Shown: piece after piece, positions 37,644 through 47,673 of the stretch
How positions within the stretch are numbered: the first letter of the stretch is position 1
Layout of the letters: the number at the start of each line of letters is the position of its first letter
Source of the DNA: Acinetobacter lwoffii
GTDB taxonomy: Bacteria; Pseudomonadota; Gammaproteobacteria; Pseudomonadales; Moraxellaceae
DNA: 64,000 nucleotides
Direction: 5' to 3'
NCBI RefSeq assembly: GCF_022967985.1
Contig: NZ_JALJVC010000014.1
Location: 28,369-92,368, forward strand
Made by a program: the position numbers and the translations under genes
The notes under the pieces: generated by a model
What the model saw: the letters and a program-made list of their open reading frames with translations, nothing else
Told to the model about the DNA's origin: nothing
Database searches by the model: none

Positions 37644-38100
37644 ATTTTATATAATCCTCTTAATATTTTTAACTGCTTGCAATAGCTCAGCGAATCAGAG
37701 CATTAGGAAAAATATTGAAGAAAAAGTATTTGAACTAGATCTCACGAATGAAGGAATAAGCGCAGAAGGTGGTGGAATTGAATTGTATAAAGATAGAAAT
37801 TTTTGCTCACTTCTACTCAATATTTATGGGGAAAATGGTCAAGAAAAATATAACTTTAAGTTTAAAAAAAATAATTTAATAGAAACATCTTACTTGAAAT
37901 ATAGATATAAAAATGGATTTTTGGTTACTGATGATGAGTTAAAAGATCTCATTGCAGATGATAGTACTAATTCCGATAATGATATAGAGTTAGTTAGCAA
38001 TAAATCATTTATTGGAAGTACAAATAAAAATATTGCTAAAAAATTTGATATGTATAAGAAAAGAATACCAAAATCAGTTTTAACGAAGAACTGTAATTAA
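37630..38100 (+). CDS. Small lipoprotein, putative immunity protein for the M15 effector
   Basis: 156 residues. A signal peptide with lipobox FLTAC places the lipid-modified Cys at 17, so the mature protein is in the periplasm, where a secreted peptidoglycan peptidase would act. The start overlaps the effector stop by 14 bp, implying translational coupling. The mature part has Cys residues in NFCSLLL and at the C-terminus (KNCN), possibly a disulphide, and is acidic and Asn/Lys-rich. I recognise no family. Position, size, export signal and A/T-rich composition fit a T6SS immunity gene; the function is inference. Confidence 0.6.
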   Translation: MIFNKFYIILLIFLTACNSSANQSIRKNIEEKVFELDLTNEGISAEGGGIELYKDRNFCSLLLNIYGENGQEKYNFKFKKNNLIETSYLKYRYKNGFLVTDDELKDLIADDSTNSDNDIELVSNKSFIGSTNKNIAKKFDMYKKRIPKSVLTKNCN

Positions 38101-38170
38101 TCTGAATCACAGATAAAAATTTGGCTTACTTAAAAGATAGCTGAAAACAATTTAACTAAAACTAATAAAT

Positions 38171-38200
38171 AAAAGGCTTTAAAAAAATCTAAAGCCTTTT
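38171..38200. terminator. Bidirectional terminator between the T6SS cassette and the Dyp peroxidase gene
   Basis: Arms AAAAGGCTTTA and TAAAGCCTTTT (11 bp) with an 8-nt loop, in the gap between convergent genes. Confidence 0.85.
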
Positions 38201-38228
38201 ATTTTTAATTTAAATTGAATATTAAAAG

Positions 38229-39149
38229 TTACCCTTTCAAAACCTCTTCCAGCAACTCCTCACTCGGCGCAAAGTAATATGCGCCATCCAATGGGGTTAC
38301 GAAATGCAGCAGACGGTCATGAATACTATCGCCAGAGGTACCGAACATACGTTCTAACATAGCATCAATAATCGTAAGGTCTTTGGTATAAGCTATAAAG
38401 AATAGCCCCTGGTCACCACGTCCGTCACCATAAGGTAGAGAATGACGCAGGATCTCCATTTCTTCACCTTCTTCATCTTCCACTACAGTACGTGCCACAT
38501 GCGCATTTTCAGGTTTGACTTCATCATCCAGCTCAATCGATTCAAGTTTGGTGCGACCCATAACCTGTTCTTGAGTATCAACTTTTAACTTTTTCCATTT
38601 TTCCAGGTTATGCGCATAACGCTGGGCAAAAATAAATGAACCATCTTGGAAAATACCTGAATCTTCACCTAATAACGCGACTTCTGCACGATCATCCGGG
38701 AATTGCGGATTTTCAGTTCCATCAATAAAGCCAGTTATGTCACGACCATCAAAATAGCGGAAGCAAACCCGTTCATCCAGTACTTGAACCTGATCCTGAA
38801 TGCCTTCAAAAAAAGCCTGACTGAGCGCAAAACAGATATCAGCACGGGCACTGGCAATATGAATGATCATATCTGCTGGAACCACAGGCATTTCAAATGA
38901 ACCTTGAATCGGCTCGAGTTGTTTAAAGCCTGCAGGAGCTTGATCATAAAGTTTTGCCCACAGTTCAGGACCAAAAGCTACGCCTGTTTTAATTTGTGCT
39001 CGAGGGTGTTGCGTGATCAGCCGATCACGAGAAGTAAACAAATGTTCGAGTTGTTCTTTTAATTTCTCAATACTCAAATCTTTAAGACGTAACACAATAA
39101 AGCGAGCATGATCTGAAGGAAGTGGCAAGATTACCGATTGGGCTGTCAT
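38229..39149 (-). CDS. Dye-decolorizing (Dyp-type) heme peroxidase, YfeX-like
   Basis: 306 residues without an export signal, so cytoplasmic. The family hallmark GxxDG appears in RDITGFIDGTENP (about residue 150), with the catalytic Asp, and the proximal heme His lies in NAHVARTVV. FGTSGDSIHDRLLHF near the C-terminus also matches the YfeX group. Uses peroxide to oxidise porphyrinogens or other substrates. Convergent with the T6SS cassette and not part of it. Confidence 0.9.
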   Translation of the reverse strand: MTAQSVILPLPSDHARFIVLRLKDLSIEKLKEQLEHLFTSRDRLITQHPRAQIKTGVAFGPELWAKLYDQAPAGFKQLEPIQGSFEMPVVPADMIIHIASARADICFALSQAFFEGIQDQVQVLDERVCFRYFDGRDITGFIDGTENPQFPDDRAEVALLGEDSGIFQDGSFIFAQRYAHNLEKWKKLKVDTQEQVMGRTKLESIELDDEVKPENAHVARTVVEDEEGEEMEILRHSLPYGDGRGDQGLFFIAYTKDLTIIDAMLERMFGTSGDSIHDRLLHFVTPLDGAYYFAPSEELLEEVLKG

Positions 39150-39309
39150 TCATGGCTCCTGTAAGGATAGATCCTGTTTTTAATGTGCATATTGTGCCTG
39201 AAGCCAGACAGAGTGAATAGTCTGATACTTTATATTTAAGCAGGTTTTTAGCCTGATTTTATTAGAAAATTCATATAATATTGGGTGGGTTTTTCTGAGT
39301 GAAATGTTC

Positions 39310-39930
39310 ATGTCCTATCAAATGTGGTTTGCCTATATGCTGGCCTGCTGGGTGATTAGTGTGTCTCCGGGCGCAGGAGCGATTGCTTCCATGTCGAGTG
39401 GACTGAATTATGGTTTTCGGCATGGTTACTGGAATGCGCTGGGCCTGCAACTGGCATTATTGGTACAGATTGCAGTGGTTGCGGCAGGCGTGGGAGTTTT
39501 GTTTGCGACAACCCCATGGGCATTTTTAGTGGTGAAATGGTTTGGTGTCGGCTATTTATTGTATTTGGCTATTTTGCAATGGAAAGCACCTGTACAATCT
39601 ATCGAAATTAAACATGAATTGGCGCGAAAATCGAGAGGGAAACTGGTACTGCATGGTTTCTTGGTTAATATCACTAATCCTAAAGCCATCGTATTTTTAC
39701 TGGCCGTCTTGCCGCAATTTCTGGATTTGTCTAAGCCACAATGGATTCAGTATTTGATTATGGCTGCGACAATGGTGACGATTGATCTGATTGTGATGGC
39801 GGGTTATACCGGATTGGCTGCTAAAGTTTTAAGGCTGCTTAGATCGCCGAAACAACAAAAAGTCATGAACCGGACTTTTGCCGGGTTATTTGCCGGCGCT
39901 GCATTTTTATTGAGTTTGGTGCATCAATAA
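39310..39930 (+). CDS. LysE/RhtB family amino-acid exporter
   Basis: 206 residues from the second ATG, which is spaced better from GAGTGA; an ATG six bases earlier is possible. About six membrane helices; the SVSPGAGAIASMSSGLNYG signature at the N-terminus (given here in one family motif) and the NITNPKAIVFL segment are typical of RhtB proteins related to homoserine/threonine exporters. Substrate unknown. Confidence 0.85.
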   Translation: MSYQMWFAYMLACWVISVSPGAGAIASMSSGLNYGFRHGYWNALGLQLALLVQIAVVAAGVGVLFATTPWAFLVVKWFGVGYLLYLAILQWKAPVQSIEIKHELARKSRGKLVLHGFLVNITNPKAIVFLLAVLPQFLDLSKPQWIQYLIMAATMVTIDLIVMAGYTGLAAKVLRLLRSPKQQKVMNRTFAGLFAGAAFLLSLVHQ

Positions 39931-39940
39931 AGAGTCTTTG

Positions 39941-39961
39941 CTCTCTCCTTAAAGGAGAGAG
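39941..39961. repeat. Perfect 10-1-10 palindrome between convergent genes
   Basis: CTCTCTCCTT (39941-39950), one A, and AAGGAGAGAG (39952-39961). It lies in the 74-bp gap between the exporter and znuB. There is no T-run after it, so it is not a standard terminator; it looks like a short dispersed intergenic repeat. Confidence 0.65.
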
Positions 39962-40004
39962 GCGGAATAGATCATTAGAAAATCATAATGATTTAACAGA
40001 AAGA

Positions 40005-40805
40005 TTAATTCAGCTTTTTAAACTTCTGCACACAGAAGATCAGTGCAAATAGCACCGCCATGGTCAGTACAATGGTTAAACCAGTCGAAGTATTGAGACC
40101 GGCACTCGACCATAGGCCCACGGTCACCCCAATTTGCGCAATCACGAATGCCCAGATCACCATTTGTTTGGGTGAGTGTGCAAGGAGTCGTGCGGTCAGG
40201 GCAGGGATCACCAGTAATGCCCCCATCAAGAGTGAACCGACTGCTTTCAGGGCAAGCACGGTAAACAATGCCAATAACAACATAAAGATCAGGCGTTGCC
40301 ATTTGGCATTTACACCTTCACTGACCGCCATGTCCGGATCAATCGCGATTTGAATCTGCGCTTGCCAGCTTTTATAGAGGACGGCTAAGGCCAGAATAAT
40401 CACAATGGCAAAGGTGGGTAAGTCCGTCCAAGAAATCGTTAGTAGATCACCAAATAGATAGCTGAGAAGTTCCGGTCTTAAACTCGGTAAATGCTGAATG
40501 AACAATAATCCCGAGCAAAGCAGTGTTGCTGAACATAAGGCCAGCAAAGCATCATTGGGTAGGCGCGGATCATGCAGCACCCACAAAATACCTACCAATA
40601 ATAAGGCAATAAAAGTGACTCCCATCCAGAGCGGTAAACTTAAAGCTCCAGCAATGGCAACACCGAGTAAAGTACCGTGTGCCATGGTATCGGCAAAGAA
40701 TGACATACGCCGCCAGAGCATGAGACAGCCCAGCGGAGCAGTCAGAAATACCAACAGCGTTCCCATGATCCATGCAGGTAAAAGGAGTTGTAACCAATCC
40801 ATCAT
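40005..40805 (-). CDS. znuB: Zinc ABC transporter permease
   Basis: 266 residues with about eight membrane helices. ABC-3 family: the early APLGCLMLWRRMSFFADTMAHGTLLGV region (cited by its core FFADTMAHG) is the coupling-helix segment, and GSLLMGALLVIPALTARLLA (core ALLVIPA) is conserved. Forms the zinc-specific inner-membrane channel with ZnuC. Starts 3 bp after the znuC stop, so co-transcribed with zur and znuC. Confidence 0.95.
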   Translation of the reverse strand: MMDWLQLLLPAWIMGTLLVFLTAPLGCLMLWRRMSFFADTMAHGTLLGVAIAGALSLPLWMGVTFIALLLVGILWVLHDPRLPNDALLALCSATLLCSGLLFIQHLPSLRPELLSYLFGDLLTISWTDLPTFAIVIILALAVLYKSWQAQIQIAIDPDMAVSEGVNAKWQRLIFMLLLALFTVLALKAVGSLLMGALLVIPALTARLLAHSPKQMVIWAFVIAQIGVTVGLWSSAGLNTSTGLTIVLTMAVLFALIFCVQKFKKLN

Positions 40806-40808
40806 GGT

Positions 40809-41600
40809 TTAAGCTTCCGGCTCGGGGTGAATATGAGGGCGTGAATCATGCTGACAGGGAGTGGCAGAATCGCCATGCGCGCAATGATCATGATGATGGT
40901 GATAGAACACTCGATTGGTGCCAAAAATTGCCTGATATTCGGGATGTTGCTGCACGCTTTCCGGCAGCCCACTACAGCAGATATGCTTGTTCAAGCACAC
41001 GACTCGAGTTGTACCTTGCATCACCCATTGTAGGTCATGTGAAACCATCAGTACGGCACAGCCATATTTTTCCGGCAAGTTGCGTACATATTCATACAGC
41101 TCAGCTTCGGACTGAATGTCCAGACCTTGCATCGGCTCATCGAGGACTAAAATATCCGGCTGGCGTAATAAGGCGCGGGCCAATAGCACCCGCTGACGTT
41201 CGCCGCCAGACAACTGCTGAACTTTAGAATCTTGCAGTTTACTAATGCCGGTATCGCGAATAATTTCGGTTTTAATCTGGGACGGGCATTTTTCTAGTGC
41301 CAATAAATCTTTCACTCGTAGCGGCAAGCTATGGGATGGATTGAATTTTTGTGGCACATAAGAAAATTTCAGCTTGCGCGCAGTTTTGATCTCACCTGAT
41401 TGCGGTTTCAAAATGCCCAGCATGACTTTAATTAAGGTCGATTTACCAGCGCCATTGGGACCGATCAGTGTGACAATTTCTTTCTCTTGTAACGAGAAAT
41501 CAATGGCTTTTAAGATATCGCGCTCATCGATCTTAACCCAGATCTTGGAGAGCTGAATCAGGGGAGAGGCACTTAAGCTTTGTTGCGGCACTGCTGACAA
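40809..41600 (-). CDS. znuC: Zinc ABC transporter ATP-binding protein
   Basis: 263 residues. Walker A GPNGAGKST, signature LSGGERQRVLLARA and Walker B DILVLDEP, then the H-loop His in VSHDL. The C-terminus is unusual: about 30 residues rich in His (YHHHHDHCAHG and HIHPEPEA), probably a zinc-binding tail. The start overlaps the end of zur by 28 bp, showing an operon zur-znuC-znuB. Confidence 0.96.
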   Translation of the reverse strand: MSAVPQQSLSASPLIQLSKIWVKIDERDILKAIDFSLQEKEIVTLIGPNGAGKSTLIKVMLGILKPQSGEIKTARKLKFSYVPQKFNPSHSLPLRVKDLLALEKCPSQIKTEIIRDTGISKLQDSKVQQLSGGERQRVLLARALLRQPDILVLDEPMQGLDIQSEAELYEYVRNLPEKYGCAVLMVSHDLQWVMQGTTRVVCLNKHICCSGLPESVQQHPEYQAIFGTNRVFYHHHHDHCAHGDSATPCQHDSRPHIHPEPEA

Positions 41601-42070
41601 ATTCCTGAAATTTCGATAATGCTGTGATGTGCCGTGAAGTCGTCCGAGCTGGCCAGTGCATCAAGCTGATCGAGCAGGCCCTGAGCCGACGCTTCTTTCA
41701 CGGCTTTACATTCGGTACAGATTAAAAAAGCGGCCTGATGCCCTTCGCGCGGATGGCAACAGGGGATATAGGCATTGATCGAGGTCAGGCGATGAATCAG
41801 CCCTTTGCTTAATAAAAAATCCAGAGTGCGATACACCGTTGGTGGTGCTGCAGGACGATCACTGGCATTTTTCATTTGTGCCAGCAGATCATAGGCGCCC
41901 ATCGGGCCATGCGCATTCAGAATGAGTTCCAGCACTTCTTTACGTAAAGGTGTAAGGCGTGCGCCGCTTGCTGCACAAAGACTTTCCGCTTCAGCAAGAC
42001 GTTGTGCGACATTTGGATGGTCGTGCACGCCGTGCAATGCGTTGTGGTGTTCGTGCGAACAGGAACCCAT
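41573..42070 (-). CDS. zur: Zinc uptake regulator (Fur family)
   Basis: 165 residues. Fur-fold winged helix with PPTVYRTLDFLLSKG and the C-terminal dimer domain with CTECK and a final CQQC pair, forming the structural Cys4 zinc site. The N-terminus carries extra His/Cys (SCSHEHHNALHGVHDH), which could add metal affinity. It represses zinc uptake when zinc is ample. A palindromic Zur box lies 96 bp upstream between zur and the divergent znuA. Confidence 0.95.
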   Translation of the reverse strand: MGSCSHEHHNALHGVHDHPNVAQRLAEAESLCAASGARLTPLRKEVLELILNAHGPMGAYDLLAQMKNASDRPAAPPTVYRTLDFLLSKGLIHRLTSINAYIPCCHPREGHQAAFLICTECKAVKEASAQGLLDQLDALASSDDFTAHHSIIEISGICQQCRNKA

Positions 42071-42165
42071 AGTTCACCTCAAGTGCGAAACTGAAAATTA
42101 ATAGATTTCAAATCTTAACATGAAGCGTTCTGAGTTTCGATTGGGCATAGGTATTTTTGTATTTT

Positions 42166-42180
42166 TGTTATATTATAACA
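42166..42180. promoter_or_regulatory. Zur box between zur and znuA
   Basis: Perfect 7-1-7 palindrome TGTTATA-T-TATAACA. This equals the core of Zur operators described in Acinetobacter and other gammaproteobacteria. It lies in the divergent promoter region, so one site can control both zur-znuCB and znuA. Confidence 0.88.
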
Positions 42181-42216
42181 CTTCCTGATTTTATCGTTTT
42201 TAAGTGATTTCTACTC

Positions 42217-43053
42217 ATGTTCCGTCTCCTTGCAATCAGTCTGCTGGCATTGTTCAGTACACTCAGTTGGTCACAAAGTCTGGTGGTGTCTACGCAGCCG
42301 ATCTATCTGATTGCCAAGAAAATTACCCAAGGTGTGGAACAGCCGACTTTATTGCTGGCCAACCAAAGTGGACATGATGTGAGTCTGACTCCGGCGCATC
42401 GAAAAACTATTCAGAATGCAGGTCTGGTGATCTGGCTGGGTCAGGCGCATGAAGCACCCTTGGCGAAAGTGCTGAATGAAAGTAATAAAGGTATCGCACT
42501 TTTAGACTCCGGAATTTTGACTACCTTGCCGATGCGTAATCCGCGTGGCGAGGCCTTAAAAAATACGGTAGACACGCATGTCTGGCTCGATCCGAATAAT
42601 GCGGTACGGATAGGTTTCTTTATTGCGGCGCTACGTTCGCAGCAACTGCCGGAGCATCGTGAACGCTACTGGAAAAATGCCCGTGACTTTGCACAAAACA
42701 TGTTTGCTACGGCCCAGCTTTATAGTTCAAGCAACAAAGCCAAACCCTATTGGTCTTATCACGATGCCTATCAGTATCTGGAACGCCCACTCAATTTAAA
42801 ATTCATGGGTGCGCTGACCGATGATCCGCATGTTTCGCCAACCGTGGCGCAAATCAAGTTTTTACAGGATCATCGTCCACAACGCAAAATGTGCCTGCTG
42901 GCCGAAGGTCATGCCAGTGAAAACCAGTACCGCAAACTCAATCCGGTACTGTTCCAGCATGTCGATGAAAGCATGAGCGGGGCAGGGGACTTTGTGCAGG
43001 CTTGGCAGCAATTGGCCACAGAAACCCAGAAATGTGTACTAAATGCACGCTAA
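42217..43053 (+). CDS. znuA: Zinc ABC transporter periplasmic binding protein
   Basis: 278 residues with a cleavable signal peptide ending near SWSQS (about residue 20). The zinc ligands of the cluster A-I family are present: His in NQSGHDVSL (about 54), His in DTHVWLDP (about 117) and His in SYHDAYQYL (about 179). The His/Asp-rich loop seen in many ZnuA proteins is absent. Delivers zinc to ZnuBC. Divergent from zur-znuCB across the Zur box. Confidence 0.93.
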   Translation: MFRLLAISLLALFSTLSWSQSLVVSTQPIYLIAKKITQGVEQPTLLLANQSGHDVSLTPAHRKTIQNAGLVIWLGQAHEAPLAKVLNESNKGIALLDSGILTTLPMRNPRGEALKNTVDTHVWLDPNNAVRIGFFIAALRSQQLPEHRERYWKNARDFAQNMFATAQLYSSSNKAKPYWSYHDAYQYLERPLNLKFMGALTDDPHVSPTVAQIKFLQDHRPQRKMCLLAEGHASENQYRKLNPVLFQHVDESMSGAGDFVQAWQQLATETQKCVLNAR

Positions 43054-43134
43054 TGATTTAAAAAATAGACAGATTTTGATTAGTTTAACAGCAGTGACCC
43101 GATTTAAAAAAACACGACTAAGGTCGGGAAAAGA

Positions 43135-43163
43135 TTGCATGTTCAGGGGTGTAACTCTATAAT
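43135..43163 (+). promoter_or_regulatory. Sigma-70 promoter of the atp operon
   Basis: TTGCAT (43135-43140), 17-bp spacer, perfect TATAAT (43158-43163), followed by a G/C-rich discriminator GCCTGCG. Sits 65 bp upstream of atpI. Confidence 0.8.
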
Positions 43164-43227
43164 GCCTGCGATTAAAAATAATCACCTGTTAAACTTGTCA
43201 AGCATGATTGCTGTGAGTGAATAAATA

Positions 43228-43620
43228 ATGAGCCGAACTAGTCGCTTGATTGACCGACGATTAGCGAAAGCTTTGGTCCTCCTGCAAGCCTGTATGATCC
43301 CTGTTTCAGCCTTGATCGGCTGGGTCGTGAAAGACTCAACCGCAGCCTTGAGTGCAGCATTAGGTGCACTGGTATGTTGGCTCGCGACTTGTTATTTTTC
43401 GTGGCAATCGTTTCGAGCAGCAGGAGCCCGCGCGTCTAAACAAGTTCTTTCGAACATGTATAAAGGCTTGATGGGAAAGTTTGCCATTGTGATTGTTGGT
43501 TTCATTTTAATTTTAAGCAATGTTAAACCGTTGTCAGCGGTGGCGTTGTTTTGTGGTTTTATACTTGTTCAAGCCATGTCGTGGGTCGCTCCGTTTTGGG
43601 CGTCACGTCTACAAAAATGA
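43228..43620 (+). CDS. atpI: ATP synthase assembly protein I
   Basis: 130 residues, four hydrophobic segments. Weakly conserved AtpI family, helps assemble the c-ring and is dispensable in some bacteria. Identified by the ALVLLQACMIPVSALIGW opening (core LLQACMIP), the SALGALVCWLATCYF segment and its position as first gene of the atp operon, 110 bp ahead of atpB. Confidence 0.88.
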   Translation: MSRTSRLIDRRLAKALVLLQACMIPVSALIGWVVKDSTAALSAALGALVCWLATCYFSWQSFRAAGARASKQVLSNMYKGLMGKFAIVIVGFILILSNVKPLSAVALFCGFILVQAMSWVAPFWASRLQK

Positions 43621-43727
43621 GTATAAGCACAACAAGAAATTGAAAAGTTTTTCAGGAGCAGGCGAGATATCAAGCAGCACGCGATATTCGTTTGTTCTAT
43701 TAGTTTTTTGACATTGACCAGGTGTGA

Positions 43728-44606
<879 letters not shown>

Positions 44607-44682
44607 TGGTATTGCCTAACTGTCAACGGATGGTTGGGCACACAATTTTTTAACTTAATTTGGTATAAAACCTAACCTCTGA

Positions 44683-44937
<255 letters not shown>

Positions 44938-44976
44938 TCAGCTTAATTCCGAAATTCACTATTTGAGGAATTTGCA

Positions 44977-45447
44977 ATGAATATCAACCTCACATTGTTT
45001 GGCCAAGCGATTGCGTTTGCGATTTTTGTCGCATTCTGCATGAAGTTTGTATGGCCACCACTAATCAATGCGATTAGTGAACGTCAGCGTAAAATCGCTG
45101 ATGGCTTAAATGCTGCTGAAAAAGCGAAGGCTGACCTTGCAGATGCGCAAGCACAAGTGAAAGCTGAGTTAGACGCGGCAAAAGCACAAGCGGCTCAATT
45201 GATCGAACAAGCGAACCGTCGTGGTGCACAATTGATCGAAGAAGCGCGTACCCAAGCTGCGGCTGAAGGTGAGCGTATTCGTCAACAGGCTAAAGAAGCT
45301 GTTGATACTGAAATCAATGCTGCTCGCGAAGAATTGCGTCAACAAGTGGCTGCTCTTGCAGTAACTGGTGCTGAGAAAATTCTTAGCCAGCAAGTTGATG
45401 CAGAAGCTCACAATGCCATGCTGACTCAGCTGGCTGCTAAACTTTAA
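44977..45447 (+). CDS. atpF: F0F1 ATP synthase subunit b
   Basis: 156 residues: one N-terminal membrane helix (about 5-25, [15 protein letters not shown]) followed by a long charged helix rich in Ala, Lys, Glu and Gln that forms the peripheral stalk dimer. Standard length. Between atpE and atpH. Confidence 0.97.
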   Translation: MNINLTLFGQAIAFAIFVAFCMKFVWPPLINAISERQRKIADGLNAAEKAKADLADAQAQVKAELDAAKAQAAQLIEQANRRGAQLIEEARTQAAAEGERIRQQAKEAVDTEINAAREELRQQVAALAVTGAEKILSQQVDAEAHNAMLTQLAAKL

Positions 45448-45459
45448 GAGAGGCGGATT

Positions 45460-45996
45460 ATGGCTGAACTCTTGACGTTGGCACGCCCATACGCTAAAGC
45501 AGCATTTGCTTACGCTTCTGAGCAAAGTGCAACTGACTCTTGGTCAACAGCACTTGAATTGCTCAGTGCTGCGGTGCAAGACGAAGCATTTTCAGCTTAT
45601 CTAAATCGCCCTGAGCTTACACCTGCTGAGCAGGTGGCTCTTTTTGCGAAAGTTTTAGGTGAAGACCAAACTGCAGCAGTGTCTAACTTCCTGACATTGC
45701 TTGCAGAGAATAACCGTTTGGTTCTTCTTCCTGAGATTGCAGCAGAATATGAGCAGCTTAAATCACAGAATAACAATACTGTGGATGTAGTGATTGAATC
45801 TGCATTCCCATTAACTTCTGTACAGGAACAACTTCTTACTCACGCATTAGAGAAAAAATTCGAAGCGGCGGTAAATGTTTCTGTAGAAGTTAACCCAGCG
45901 CTGATTGCTGGTGTAGTTATTCGTGCAGGCGACCAAGTGATAGATGATTCTGCGCTTAACAAGCTTGAAAAAATGCGTACTCGTCTTCTTGCTTAA
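45460..45996 (+). CDS. atpH: F0F1 ATP synthase subunit delta
   Basis: 178 residues. Links the b-stalk to the alpha subunits. [13 protein letters not shown] at the N-terminus and the C-terminal [19 protein letters not shown] segment (core GVVIRAGD) are family signatures. Starts 12 bp after atpF with a GAGGCGG ribosome site. Confidence 0.97.
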   Translation: MAELLTLARPYAKAAFAYASEQSATDSWSTALELLSAAVQDEAFSAYLNRPELTPAEQVALFAKVLGEDQTAAVSNFLTLLAENNRLVLLPEIAAEYEQLKSQNNNTVDVVIESAFPLTSVQEQLLTHALEKKFEAAVNVSVEVNPALIAGVVIRAGDQVIDDSALNKLEKMRTRLLA

Positions 45997-46039
45997 TAAA
46001 TAAGAAGACTGAACTTTAAAAAGATTGAGGTATAGCGCA

Positions 46040-47584
46040 ATGCAACAACTGAATCCATCCGAGATCAGTGCGCTCATTAAACAGCGTATCGGCGATCTGG
46101 ACACCAGCGCAACCGCTAAGAACGAAGGAACCATTGTTATGGTTTCCGACGGTATTGTGCGTATTCACGGCCTAGCTGACGCTATGTACGGTGAAATGAT
46201 CGAATTCGACGGCGGCCTTTACGGTATGGCACTGAACCTAGAACAGGATTCAGTGGGCGTCGTTGTTTTAGGTAACTACTTAAGCCTTCAAGAAGGTCAA
46301 AAAGCGCGTTGCACAGGTCGTGTATTAGAAGTTCCGGTTGGTCCAGAACTTTTAGGCCGTGTAGTAGATGCTTTGGGTAACCCGATTGATGGTAAAGGCC
46401 CTATTGATGCAAAATTAACTGATGCTGTTGAAAAAGTAGCACCAGGCGTAATTTGGCGTCAATCAGTGGATCAACCTGTACAAACTGGTTATAAATCAGT
46501 AGATACAATGATCCCTGTAGGCCGTGGTCAACGTGAGTTGATCATTGGTGACCGTCAAACTGGTAAAACAGCAATGGCGATCGACGCGATCATCGCTCAG
46601 AAAAACTCTGGCATTAAATGTGTATACGTAGCAATTGGTCAAAAACAATCGACTATCGCTAACGTGGTACGCAAGCTAGAAGAAACTGGCGCTATGGCGT
46701 ATACAACTGTTGTAGCTGCAGCTGCAGCTGATCCAGCAGCAATGCTGTATCTAGCTCCGTATTCTGGCTGTACAATGGGCGAATACTTCCGTGACCGCGG
46801 TGAAGATGCGTTAATCATTTATGATGACTTGTCTAAGCAAGCTGTTGCTTACCGTCAAATTTCATTGCTTTTACGCCGTCCACCAGGTCGTGAAGCGTAT
46901 CCAGGTGACGTGTTCTATCTACACTCGCGTCTACTTGAACGTGCTTCTCGTGTATCTGCTGACTACGTTGAGAAATTCACTAACGGTGAAGTTAAAGGCC
47001 AAACTGGTTCATTAACTGCATTGCCGATTATTGAAACTCAAGCGGGTGACGTATCTGCATTCGTACCAACCAACGTAATTTCGATTACTGATGGTCAGAT
47101 CTTCCTTGAAACATCATTATTCAACGCAGGTATTCGTCCTGCTGTGAACGCGGGTATCTCTGTATCTCGTGTTGGTGGTTCAGCGCAAACTAAGATCATC
47201 AAGAAATTGTCTGGTGGTATCCGTACTGCTTTGGCGCAATACCGTGAATTGGCAGCATTTGCTCAGTTCGCTTCTGATCTTGACGAAGCAACTCGTAAGC
47301 AACTTGAACATGGTCAACGTGTAACTGAGTTAATGAAGCAAAAACAATATGCTCCTTACTCAATTGCTGACCAAGCTGTTTCAATTTATGCATCTAACGA
47401 AGGCTACATGGCTGACGTAGACGTTAAGAAAATCGTAGACTTTGATGCTGCGTTGATTTCTTACTTCCGTTCAGAACATGCTGCGTTAATGCAACAAATC
47501 GATGCCTCTGGTGATTACAACAAAGACATCGAAGCTGCAATCAAAGCAGGTATTGAAAGCTTTAAAGCGACTCAAACTTACTAA
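46040..47584 (+). CDS. atpA: F0F1 ATP synthase subunit alpha
   Basis: 514 residues from the ATG at 46040 (MQQLNPSEI); an earlier in-frame TTG is not needed. Walker A GDRQTGKT near residue 170 and the conserved [14 protein letters not shown] segment (core GISVSRVG) are present. Non-catalytic nucleotide-binding subunit of F1. Followed by an 89-bp gap before atpG. Confidence 0.98.
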   Translation: MQQLNPSEISALIKQRIGDLDTSATAKNEGTIVMVSDGIVRIHGLADAMYGEMIEFDGGLYGMALNLEQDSVGVVVLGNYLSLQEGQKARCTGRVLEVPVGPELLGRVVDALGNPIDGKGPIDAKLTDAVEKVAPGVIWRQSVDQPVQTGYKSVDTMIPVGRGQRELIIGDRQTGKTAMAIDAIIAQKNSGIKCVYVAIGQKQSTIANVVRKLEETGAMAYTTVVAAAAADPAAMLYLAPYSGCTMGEYFRDRGEDALIIYDDLSKQAVAYRQISLLLRRPPGREAYPGDVFYLHSRLLERASRVSADYVEKFTNGEVKGQTGSLTALPIIETQAGDVSAFVPTNVISITDGQIFLETSLFNAGIRPAVNAGISVSRVGGSAQTKIIKKLSGGIRTALAQYRELAAFAQFASDLDEATRKQLEHGQRVTELMKQKQYAPYSIADQAVSIYASNEGYMADVDVKKIVDFDAALISYFRSEHAALMQQIDASGDYNKDIEAAIKAGIESFKATQTY

Positions 47585-47673
47585 TTTCAACCTTTGTTGA
47601 ATTTAGTGTCGGTTTGGTTCACGGAATCAACCTTCGGAAGCTCGCAAGGGCTTTCGAATACTAGGTTAAGCGT

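Noticed and set aside
47585..47673. Extra gene or regulator in the 89-bp atpA-atpG gap
   Set aside because: Only weak hairpins; too short for a gene and typical of atp operons.
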